A stretch of 64,000 nucleotides of DNA from Thermocatellispora tengchongensis (GTDB lineage Bacteria; Actinomycetota; Actinomycetes; Streptosporangiales; Streptosporangiaceae): NCBI RefSeq assembly GCF_014202315.1, contig NZ_JACHGN010000027.1:18721-82720 (forward strand), given 5' to 3'. The translations under genes and the position numbers were made by a program. Shown here one piece after another: positions 47,378 to 55,900 of the stretch (its first letter is position 1; each line of letters opens with the position of its first letter). Below the pieces are notes generated by a model. That model had not been told where the DNA came from. It made no database searches and worked only from the letters and a program-made list of their open reading frames with translations.

Positions 47378-48568
47378 CAGCGCCATGGCCAGCGCCAGCA
47401 CGGCGCTGATGCCGCCGTAGAGGGCGATGGCGGCGCCCGGGGCCAGGTGGCGGCCCAGGGCGCCCGCGCCCAGCGAGCCCAGGGCGTGGCCGCCGGTCTC
47501 CTGCGCCGACCACAGGGCGTTCACCCGGCCCAGGTACGCGTCGGGCGTGTGGCTCTGGATCAGGCCGTAGCGCAGGATCTCCTCCACCGAGGCCGCGAAC
47601 CCGTACGCCAGCATGATCGCGACCGCGACGGCCGGGTGCCCGGCCAGGCCCAGGCTGCCCAGGATCGCGAACCCGCAGATCGAGGCGGCGAGCAGGGCCT
47701 TGCCCGGCGAGCGCAGCCCGGCCGTCCAGCCGCTGGTGACCGAGGCGAGCACGGCCCCGCAGGCGGGCGCGGCGTACAGCAGGCCGACGGTCGTGGGGCC
47801 GCCGCCGAGTTGCAGCGTCGCGAACGCCGGCATCAGCACCGGGATGCCGCCCGCGACCATCCACAGCAGGCCGAGCAGCATCAGGGAGCCGACGACGCGA
47901 TGTGTGGCCACGAAGCGCAGGCCCGAGGCGATGGCCCGCAGCGGGTTCTCCGCCGTCCCGGCCTCCGGGCGCAGTACGGGCAGCCCGGTGAGCAGGCCGA
48001 GCGTGGCCAGGGTGCCCACGGCGGCGGCGGCGTAGTTCCAGCCGACCCCGAACGCCGAGACGGTCACCCCGCCGAGCGCGGGCGAGACCATCGAGCCCAG
48101 GCGCACGGTGAGCGTGTTCAGCGCGCCCGCCGCGACCAGCTTGTCCGGCCCGACCAGCGCTGGCGTGGCGGCCAGCAGCGCGGTGACGCTGACGCCGGTG
48201 GCCAGGCCGTCCCAGGCCGCCAGCACGTAGATCGCGGCCAGCGACGGGGCGGGCAGGAACGCGTTCAGCGTCAGCAGCGCGAAGCCGGCCCCGGCCACGG
48301 CGCGCGCGATCAGCATCAGCCGGCGCCGGTCGTGCCGGTCGGCCAGCACGCCGCCCCACAGGAACCCGGCGAGCAGCGCGAAGCCCTCGGCCGAGGAGAC
48401 CGCGCCGACGTGCACGGTGGAGCCGGTCATGTCGTAGACCTGGACCGGCACCGCGACCATCAGCATGCCGATGCCGAACACCGACACCGTGCGCGCGATG
48501 AACACGTTCCGGAACGCCTTGCTGGTCGTGAGGGGGGTGATGTCCATGGCGACACGGCGGCGCGGCAT
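47288..48568 (-). CDS. EntS-like MFS siderophore exporter
   Basis: 426 residues from MPRRRVAMDITPLTTSKAFRNVFIARTVSVFGIGM; AGGAG lies upstream of this ATG. About twelve transmembrane helices, the MFS loop GGVLADRHDRRRLMLIARAV near residue 85, and late segments AYGFAASVEEILRYGLIQSHTPDAYLGRVNALWSAQETGGHALG, typical of the EntS/enterobactin-exporter group. Probably secretes the finished siderophore. It shares an iron box with the divergent panD gene. The 3' end runs 90 bp into the NRPS 1 gene from the other strand. Confidence 0.9.
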   Translation of the reverse strand: MPRRRVAMDITPLTTSKAFRNVFIARTVSVFGIGMLMVAVPVQVYDMTGSTVHVGAVSSAEGFALLAGFLWGGVLADRHDRRRLMLIARAVAGAGFALLTLNAFLPAPSLAAIYVLAAWDGLATGVSVTALLAATPALVGPDKLVAAGALNTLTVRLGSMVSPALGGVTVSAFGVGWNYAAAAVGTLATLGLLTGLPVLRPEAGTAENPLRAIASGLRFVATHRVVGSLMLLGLLWMVAGGIPVLMPAFATLQLGGGPTTVGLLYAAPACGAVLASVTSGWTAGLRSPGKALLAASICGFAILGSLGLAGHPAVAVAIMLAYGFAASVEEILRYGLIQSHTPDAYLGRVNALWSAQETGGHALGSLGAGALGRHLAPGAAIALYGGISAVLALAMALSLPRLRAATIAQAPADTSTDTTAESRAAE

Positions 48569-48599
48569 ATGCGGGGTTCTCCTCCGAGGACGTACCAGA

Positions 48600-48618
48600 T
48601 AAGGTAAGGCTAGCCTAA
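48600..48618. promoter_or_regulatory. Iron box between the exporter and panD
   Basis: TAAGGTAAGGCTAGCCTAA matches the IdeR/DmdR consensus at 16 of 19 positions. It is centred in the 79-bp gap between divergent genes, about 30 bp from each start, and so probably represses both. Confidence 0.85.
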
Positions 48619-48647
48619 GTTGATATCGAGTTGGGAGGCAGGGCCAA

Positions 48648-49055
48648 GTGCTGCGGACCCTGATGAACGGCAAGATCCACCGGGCCACCGTGACCCAGGC
48701 GGACCTGCATTATGTGGGTTCCCTGACCATCGACGCCGACCTCATGGCGGCGGCCGGCATCGTGGAGGGCGAGCAGGTCCACGTCGTCGACATCGACAAC
48801 GGCGCCAGGCTCGTCACCTACGCGATCACCGGTGAGGCGGGCAGCGGGGTGATCGGCGTCAACGGGGCCGCGGCCCACCTCATCGAGCCCGGCCACCTGG
48901 TGATCATCATCACGTACGGCGCGTACGCCGAGGACGAGCTGGCCGGCTACGCGCCCAAGGTCGTGCACGTGGACTCCGCCAACCGGATCGTCGCGCTCGG
49001 CGACGACCCCGCCGAGCCGGTGCCCGGCGCCGCCGCCCAGCTCGCGGGGCGGTGA
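48648..49055 (+). CDS. panD: Aspartate 1-decarboxylase (pyruvoyl enzyme) in the siderophore locus
   Basis: 135 residues, GTG start with GGGAGG upstream. Clear Pan[25 protein letters not shown] with the self-cleavage bond between Gly24 and Ser25, then [17 protein letters not shown] with the conserved Tyr, and [22 protein letters not shown]. It makes beta-alanine from aspartate. Normally a pantothenate gene, here it heads an iron-regulated operon with the salicylate ligase (6-bp gap), which suggests beta-alanine for the siderophore, or extra pantothenate for carrier-protein arms. Confidence 0.93.
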   Translation: MLRTLMNGKIHRATVTQADLHYVGSLTIDADLMAAAGIVEGEQVHVVDIDNGARLVTYAITGEAGSGVIGVNGAAAHLIEPGHLVIIITYGAYAEDELAGYAPKVVHVDSANRIVALGDDPAEPVPGAAAQLAGR

Positions 49056-49061
49056 GCGGAG

Positions 49062-50660
49062 ATGGAGACCCTGACCGGCCCTCTCGCCGGCTTCACCCCC
49101 TGGCCGGACGACCTCGCCGAGCGCTACATCGCCGAGGGCTACTGGGGTGACACCGTGCTCGGCGACGTGCTGCGCGGCGGCGACCCGCGGGCGACCGCGC
49201 TGGTGGCCGGCGACGAGCGGCTGACGTACGCCGAGCTGGACCGGCGGGCCGACCGGGCCGCGGCCGGGTTCCTGCGCCTCGGGGTGCGCGGCGGCGACCG
49301 GGTGGTGGTGCAACTGCCCAACACCGTCGCCTTCGCCGTGGTCTTCCTCGCCCTGGTCCGGATCGGGGCCGCGCCCGTGCTGGCCCTGCCCGCGCACCGC
49401 AGGAGCGAGATCTCCTACCTGTGTGAGCTGGCCGAGGCCGTGGCGTACGTCGTGCCGGACGTCCACGGCGGCTTCGACTACCGCGAGCTGGCCCGCGAGG
49501 TCGTGGCCGCGACCGGCGTGCCGCACGTCGTGGTGGACGGCGACGCCGCGGAGTTCACCCCGCTGGCCTCCCTCGACGCCGAGCCCGTGCCGTACGAGCG
49601 GCCCGACCCGGCCTCGGTCGGGGTGTTCCTGCTGTCGGGCGGCACCACCGGCCTGCCCAAGCTGATCCCGCGCACCCATCGCGACTACGTCTACAACGTG
49701 GAGGCCAGCGCCGACGTGTGCGGCTTCACCGACCGCACCGTCTACCTGGTCGTGCTCCCGGTCGCGCACAACTTCGCGCTGGCCTGCCCCGGCGTGCTCG
49801 GCGTGTGGGCCAGGGGCGGCACGGTGGTGCTCGCGCCCTCCGGCTCCCCCGACGAGGCGTTCCCGCTCATCGAGCGGGAGCGGGTCACCGCGTGCGCGGT
49901 CGTGCCCCCGATCGCGCTGCTGTGGCTGGACGCCGCCTCCTGGTCCGGCGAAGACCTGTCCTCGCTGGAGCTGCTGCAGGTCGGCGGGGCCAAGCTGGCC
50001 GCCGAGCGCGCCGCGCAGGTGCCCGGCACGCTCGGCTGCAAGCTGCAGCAGGTCTTCGGGATGGCCGAGGGGCTGCTCAACTACACCCGGCTGGACGACC
50101 CGGCGGAGCTGGTCGAGATCTCCCAGGGCCGGCCGCTGTCGCCGGCCGACGAGATCCGGGTGGTCGACTCCGAGGGACGGGACGTGCCGCCCGGCGAGGT
50201 GGGCGAACTGCTCACCCGCGGGCCGTACACGCTGCGCGGCTACTACCGCGCGCCCGAGCACAACGCGCGCTCCTTCACCCCCGACGGGTTCTACCGCACC
50301 GGCGACCTGGTACGCGTGCTGCCCAGCGGCCACCTCGTGGTGGAGGGCAGGGAGAAGGACCAGATCAACCGGGGTGGCGACAAGGTCTCGGCCGAGGAGC
50401 TGGAGGGCCACCTGCTGGCCCACCCGGCCGTGCACGACGCGGCCGTGGTCGGGGTGCCCGACCCGGTGATGGGGGAGCGCACCTGCGCGTTCCTGATCGT
50501 GCGGGGCGAGGCGCCGACGCTGCGCGAGATCAAGGAGTTCCTGAAGGAGCGGGGCGTCGCGGCGTACAAGTTCCCCGACCGGATCGAGGTCACCGACGCG
50601 TTCCCGCGCACACCGGTCGGCAAGGTCAGCAAGAGGACGCTGCTCGCGCGTCTCGGGTGA
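49062..50660 (+). CDS. Salicylate-AMP ligase (aryl acid adenylating enzyme)
   Basis: 532 residues of the EntE/DhbE/MbtA group. Core motifs: LSGGTTGLPKLIPRTH near residue 192, PVAHNFALACPG near 235, VFGMAEGLLNYTRLDD near 332, and REKDQINRGGDKVSAEELEGHLLAHPAV near 430. In DhbE, Ser240 contacts the 3-hydroxyl of dihydroxybenzoate, and salicylate enzymes (YbtE, MbtA, PchD) have Cys there. This protein has Cys242 at the aligned site, so salicylate is the predicted substrate. Activates salicylate for the ArCP of NRPS 1. Converges with the salicylate synthase gene. Confidence 0.93.
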   Translation: METLTGPLAGFTPWPDDLAERYIAEGYWGDTVLGDVLRGGDPRATALVAGDERLTYAELDRRADRAAAGFLRLGVRGGDRVVVQLPNTVAFAVVFLALVRIGAAPVLALPAHRRSEISYLCELAEAVAYVVPDVHGGFDYRELAREVVAATGVPHVVVDGDAAEFTPLASLDAEPVPYERPDPASVGVFLLSGGTTGLPKLIPRTHRDYVYNVEASADVCGFTDRTVYLVVLPVAHNFALACPGVLGVWARGGTVVLAPSGSPDEAFPLIERERVTACAVVPPIALLWLDAASWSGEDLSSLELLQVGGAKLAAERAAQVPGTLGCKLQQVFGMAEGLLNYTRLDDPAELVEISQGRPLSPADEIRVVDSEGRDVPPGEVGELLTRGPYTLRGYYRAPEHNARSFTPDGFYRTGDLVRVLPSGHLVVEGREKDQINRGGDKVSAEELEGHLLAHPAVHDAAVVGVPDPVMGERTCAFLIVRGEAPTLREIKEFLKERGVAAYKFPDRIEVTDAFPRTPVGKVSKRTLLARLG

Positions 50661-50670
50661 GCACGCCGAT

Positions 50671-50710
50671 GGCCGCCGGGCGGCGCTCGCGCCTTCGCCT
50701 CCCGGCGGCC
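50671..50710. terminator. Bidirectional hairpin terminator between ligase and salicylate synthase
   Basis: GGCCGCCGGG (50671-50680) and CCCGGCGGCC (50701-50710) are perfect 10-bp complements around a 20-base loop, in the 65-bp gap between convergent genes. There is no long U tract on either side, as is usual in this kind of genome. Confidence 0.65.
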
Positions 50711-50725
50711 GGTCCAGCGGGGAGG

Positions 50726-52048
50726 TCAGGCCAGCGGCACGACGTACGGGGCGATGCTGGACAGCTTCTCGCAGGTCTCCTCGAACTCGCGCTCCGGCGT
50801 GGAGCCGGTGACGATGCCCGCCCCGGCCCGCAGCCAGGCCCGCCCGCCCTCGCTGTAGAGGGCGCGCAGCACCAGCGCGGCGTCCATCGAGCCGTCGTGC
50901 GCCACGGCGAGCACGGCCCCGGCGTACAGGCCGCGGGGCTCCTCCAGGCGGGCGATGGCCTCCATCGCCTCCCGCTTGGGGATGCCGGAGGCGGTCACGC
51001 CCGGGAACAGCGCGTCGAGCGCGTCCCAGCACGTACGCCCCGGCGCCAGCTCCCCGCTCACGCTGGAGCCGAGGTGCTGCACGCTGCCGCGCTCCTTGAC
51101 CGTCATGAACCCGGTCACGCGCACGGTGTCGGGGCTGCACACGCCGTACAGCTCGTCCTGGGAGGCGCGCACCGACACCGCGTGCTCGAAGATCTCCTTC
51201 GGGTCGGTCTCCAGCTCGTGCCGGGTGGCGGAGTCGGCGCGCTCGCCCCGCCCGAAGGCCCGGGTGCCCGCCAGCGGCTGGGTGGTCACGCTGCCGGAGG
51301 CGTCCACGGCGGCCAGCACCTCGGGGCTGAACCCGGTGGCCCGGAAGCCGTCGAGGCCGAGCAGGAACGAGCGGGCGGGGGTGTTGGCCGCGCGCCCGCG
51401 CACGTACGTGCCGACGACGTCCACCGGGAACGGGATCGGCAGCGGCCGGGACGCGATCACCTTCTGGTACCGCCCCTCGCCGATCTCGGCCACCGCGCGG
51501 GCCACCCGCGCCCGGTAGTCCTCACCGCCCGCGCGCACGTCGATCGGCGCGGGGGCGGGCACCGGCGGCACCGACGGGTCGGCCAGCAGCTCGGCCACCT
51601 GGTCGGCCTCGCGCGGGTCGGCGCTCACCACGGTGGCCCGGCCCGCCTCGATCCGCACCTCGGTGCGCGGCACGATCAGGTGGGCCAGCCGCCCGCCGCG
51701 CGCGTCGCCGGTGGCGGCCTCGAACCCGATCCACCCGTACGCCGACCAGCCCGCCCACGGCGCGGTCGCGAAGGCCGCCTCCAGCGCCGCCGCCGCCCTC
51801 CCGGACCACGGCGAGGAACTCTCCGGCGCGTCCGCCCAGCGCACCCGCAACTCCCCGGGGTCGAGCACGACCTCCCCGAGCGCCCCGCCGGCGAAGGTCC
51901 AGCATCCGGGCCGTTCGTACACCACGTAGTCCCGGAACAGCCCGGACCCGGCCAGCTTGGCGGCCAGAAGCAGGGGATCGGCGGCGATCTGCACCGCCGC
52001 CTCGGCGCGGACCTGAACCGCGCGGACACCGAACGACAAGGAACCCAC
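50726..52048 (-). CDS. Salicylate synthase (MbtI/Irp9-type chorismate enzyme)
   Basis: 440 residues. Chorismate-binding fold with the order expected of MbtI: EDYRARVARAVAEIGEGRYQKVIASRPLPIPF near residue 175, FLLGLDGFRATGFSPEVLAAVD near 220, TTQPLAGTRAFG near 250, ETDPKEIFEHAVSVRASQDEL near 275 (the Lys/Glu region), GSVQHLGSSVSGEL near 315, FPGVTASGIPKREAMEAI near 340 and LRAGAGIVTGSTPEREFEETCEKL near 405. Converts chorismate to salicylate and pyruvate. The start is uncertain: GTG at 52048 has its purine run too close; TTG nine bases further in is spaced better. Two iron boxes lie 32 and 61 bp upstream. Confidence 0.93.
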   Translation of the reverse strand: MGSLSFGVRAVQVRAEAAVQIAADPLLLAAKLAGSGLFRDYVVYERPGCWTFAGGALGEVVLDPGELRVRWADAPESSSPWSGRAAAALEAAFATAPWAGWSAYGWIGFEAATGDARGGRLAHLIVPRTEVRIEAGRATVVSADPREADQVAELLADPSVPPVPAPAPIDVRAGGEDYRARVARAVAEIGEGRYQKVIASRPLPIPFPVDVVGTYVRGRAANTPARSFLLGLDGFRATGFSPEVLAAVDASGSVTTQPLAGTRAFGRGERADSATRHELETDPKEIFEHAVSVRASQDELYGVCSPDTVRVTGFMTVKERGSVQHLGSSVSGELAPGRTCWDALDALFPGVTASGIPKREAMEAIARLEEPRGLYAGAVLAVAHDGSMDAALVLRALYSEGGRAWLRAGAGIVTGSTPEREFEETCEKLSSIAPYVVPLA

Positions 52049-52079
52049 TCCCTAGAGGATCGGAAACCCACCGATCAAT

Positions 52080-52127
52080 TTAGGCAAGGCTAACCTTGTG
52101 TGGAAATAATAGGCAAGGCTAACCTAA
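52080..52127. promoter_or_regulatory. Two tandem iron boxes upstream of salicylate synthase
   Basis: TTAGGCAAGGCTAACCTTG (52080-52098, 15 of 19 matches) and ATAGGCAAGGCTAACCTAA (52109-52127, 16 of 19) are spaced 29 bp apart, close to three helical turns, so two regulator dimers could bind one face. ATAATA between them reads TATTAT on the minus strand and may be the -10 for the salicylate synthase. They could also serve the plus-strand NRPS 850 bp away. Confidence 0.82.
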
Positions 52128-52985
52128 GTTGCGCCCCTCACTCCTGCCCTCCCGGCGCGTGCGGGGCCAACGGAACGTCGATCGGCGCTAAGGAGCCAGC
52201 GATGAGGGGTGCACGCCTGCCCGGCGTCACCCCTCTTTCCCATCCCGCGCCCCCCATATCCCCGCCCGTCCCGAAGGGGAAGGGCGCGGCCGGTCGGCAT
52301 CCCGCAATGGCACACCCGTCGGCGCGGGGGGCCACCTCCGCGCCGGCCTGGGGTGCGGCCATGGTGCGCGTGCCCGTGGTGGCCGACGTGCCCCGGCGCG
52401 CGCCGAAGAGCGCGGGTGCGGCCCGGGGTTGGCCTGTCCTGGTGTGCGCGCCGGTGAGAGCTGCCGCTCCGGAGACCGGGTGGTGCCTTGGGCTGGTGTG
52501 CGCGCAGGGGCCGGAAGCGACCCCCGTGGCCCTGTGCCGACCGGGGAGGGCGCAAGCGGTCGGGGCGTGCCCCACGGTGGTTCACCTGCCGGTGGGGACG
52601 GCCACCCCTGCGCCTCAGTGGGGTGTGGTGGTGTGCGAGCCGGTCGCGGCCACCGCTCTGCGGGCTGCGGCGGTCGGTGACGTGTCCCCGCGCGGGCCGA
52701 AGGGCGCGCGTGCGGCCCGGGGGTGGCCTGTCCTGAGGTGCGTGCCGGTAAGAGCGGACGCTTTCGTCGGCGGGTGGTCCCCTGTAGCGGTGGGCGCGCG
52801 GGGGCCGGAAGGTGCCCGGGCCGCGGCCGGGGGGTGTGCGCTGCTTCCTTGGGGGCGGGATGGGCCCGGTGGGTGGTCGGGTGCCCCGTGGTGGCGGGCG
52901 GGTGCGCCCGGGAGGGCTGTCAGGTGGGGTGTATGGGCCCATGCCCTGCCCGTGCGGAGCGCGGGCCGTGAACACAGGAGTGCAG
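52128..52985. repeat. Repeat-rich leader between the iron boxes and NRPS 2
   Basis: About 850 bp with no credible gene. A ~297-bp unit is repeated at about 52376 and 52673: both copies have GGGTGCGGCCCGGGG-type cores, TGGCCTGTCCTG, GTGCCGGTAAGAGC-like and GCGCAGGGGCCGGAAG-like segments in order. Just before the NRPS start sits a copy of the dispersed motif CCGTGCGGAGCGCGGGCC (52950-52967). The sequence resembles the islands at 1-490 and 42998-43855 in composition. Confidence 0.75.
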
Positions 52986-55900
52986 GTGCGGGAGTCTTCG
53001 GTAGAGCGGCGGCGGGAGCTGATGCGGCGCATGATCGCCGAGGCGGGGCTGAGGGCCGGGGCCTCGGGGATCGTGCCGCGCGAGGACGGCGGGCCGGGGC
53101 CGCTGTCGTACGCGCAGCAGAGCATGTGGCTGCATCACACGACCTTCCCCGGCAGCCCGGCGTACAACGTGTGCCTGCTGGTGCGGATGTCCGGGGCGCT
53201 CGACCCGGGGGCGCTGCGCGAGGCGCTGCGGGGGCTGATCCGCAGGCACGCCGTGCTGCGCACCGTGTACGACGAGCGGGACGGGCGGCCGGTGCAGATC
53301 GTCACCGGGGACGACGCGCTCGACCTGCCGGTGCGGCCGTGCGAGGACGCCGACGCGCGGGCGGCGGAGCTGGCCGCGGTGCCGTTCGACCTGCGCCGGG
53401 AGCGGCCGATCCGGCTGGAGCTGCTGGGGCTGGGGCCCGGGGAGCACGCGCTGGTGCTGGTCGTGTACCACATCGCCTGGGACGGGATGACCTGGGGCTC
53501 GCTGTCGCGGGACCTGTCGGCGCTGTACCGGGCCGCGCTGAGCGGCGAGCCGGACGGGCTGCCCCCGCTGCGCGTCCAGTACGCCGACTTCGCCGCCTGG
53601 GAGCAGGGCCGGGAGGTGCGGGCGGAGGATCTGGCGTACTGGCGGGCCCGGCTCGACCCCCCGCCGCCGCCCCTGGACCTGCCCGCCGACCACGCCCGGC
53701 CCGCGGTGCCGTCGGAGCGGGGCGGGCGCAGGGCGCGCCGGTTCGCCGAGGCGATCACGCAGGGCATGCGGGAGCTGGCCGCCCGCGAGAACGTCACGCC
53801 GTACATGGTGATGCTCGCCGCGTACGCCGCGCTGCTGCACCGCTACACCGGGGCCGTGGACGTGGCGATCGGCTCCTCGGTGATGAACCGGGAGCACGCG
53901 GAGGTCGAGCGGCTGGTCGGCAACTTCGGCAACACGCTGGTGCTGCGCACGGACCTGTCGGGCGCGCCGACGTTCCGTGAGGCGCTGCGCCGGGTGCGCG
54001 AGACCTGCGCCGAGGCGTTCGCGCACCAGGCCGCCCCGTACGACGTGCTGGTGCGCGAGCTGCGCCCGGCGCGGCAGGGCGGCCGGGCCCCGTTCTTTGG
54101 CACCATGCTGCTGTTCCTGGCCCAGGAGATCGGCGAGCTGGACCTGCCCGGCGTCACCACGAGCTGGACGCACGTGCACAACGGCACCACCCACTTCGAC
54201 CTGTCGGTGGAGGCGTTCGTCCGCCCCGGCGGCATGGTGGTGGAGGCGACGTTCCGCCGCGAGCTGTTCGCCGACGAGCGGATCGACGCGCTGCTGGAGC
54301 ACCTGGAGACCCTGCTGGCGAGCGCGCTGGCCGGCCCGGACCTGCCGATCGGCGACCTGGAGCTGATCCCGCCCGGCGAGCGCGACCTGCTCGCCGCCTG
54401 GAACGACACCGCGCGCCCGGTCCCGGACGCGAGCGTGGCGGCGCTGTTCGAGGAGCAGGCCGCGCGCACTCCCGGCGCGGTGGCGGTCACCGCCGAGGAC
54501 GGCGAGTCGCTGACGTACGCGGAGCTGGACCGGCGCGCCTCGGGCCTGGCCGCCGAGCTGCGCGCCCGCGGGGCGGGCCCCGAGACGCTGGTGGCCATCG
54601 CGCTGCCGCGCACCCCGGACCTGGTGGTCGCGCTGATGGCGGTGCTGAAGGCGGGCGCGGCGTACCTGCCGCTGGACCTGGACCACCCGGCGGAGCGGCT
54701 GGCGTACATGCTGGGCGACGCGCGCCCGGTGTGCGCCGTCGCGACGCCGGAGACCGCCGCGCTGCTCCCTCCCGGCACGGACGTGCTGGCCCCCCACGCC
54801 GGACACCCGCGCGCCGAGCCCGCCCGCACGGTCCCGGGCGACGCGCTCGCGTACGTCCTGTACACCTCCGGCTCGACCGGGCGGCCCAAGGGCGTGGCCG
54901 TGCCGCACGCCGCGCTCACCGCGTTCCTGACCACCATGCGCGACCGGCTCGCGCTGGGCCCCGGCGACCGGCTGGTCGCGGTGACCACGATCGGGTTCGA
55001 CATCGCGGCCCTGGAGCTGTACGTGCCTCTGATCAGCGGCGCGACCGTGGTGCTGGCCGGCCGGAGCACCGTGCGCGACCCCGCCGCCCTCGGCGCGCTG
55101 CTCGCCGGCGCCACGATCGTGCAGGGCACGCCGTCGCTGCTGGGCACCCTGGACCCGGCGGCGCTGGCCGGCCTGCGGGTGATCGTGGGCGGCGAGGCAC
55201 TCCCGGCCGCGCTGGCCGCCAGCCTGGGCGCCGTCGCGGCCAGGGCCACCAACGCGTACGGGCCGACCGAGGCCACCGTGTGGGCGACCTCGGCCGACCT
55301 GCCCGAGACCGGCATCGGGCGGCCGTTCCCGAACACCAGGGCCTACGTGCTGGACGCCCGGCTGCGGCCCGTCCCGCCGGGGGTGCCGGGCGAGCTGTAC
55401 CTCGCCGGGGCCCAGCTCGCCCGCGGCTACATCGGCCGCCCCGACCTGAGCGCGGAGCGGTTCGTCGCCGACCCGTACGGGCCGCCCGGCACGCGCATGT
55501 ACCGCACCGGCGACCTGGCCCGCTGGACCCGCGAGGGCACGATCGAGTACCTGGGGCGCACCGACGACCAGGTGAAGATCCGCGGCTTCCGCATCGAGCC
55601 CGCCGAGGTGCAGGCCGTGCTCGCCGCGCACCCGGACGTGGCGCAGGCCGCGGTCGTGGTCCGCGAGGACGTCCCGGGAGACCGGCGCCTGGTCGCCTAC
55701 GTCGTGCCGCGCGGCGAGGCGATCGACGCGGCCGGGGAGATCGACGAGGCCGCGCTGCGGGAGGCCGCCGCGGCGGCGCTGCCCGACTACATGGTCCCGG
55801 CCGCGTTCGTGACGCTGGACGCGCTGCCCCGCACCGTCAACGGCAAGCTGGACCGCGCCGCGCTCCCCGCCCCGGTCGCGGCGGCCTCGGGACGGGCGCC

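Noticed and set aside
52100-53980. A 626-codon plus-strand frame running into NRPS 2
   Set aside because: It is a different frame from the condensation domain; the real C1 domain is in the frame starting at 52986.
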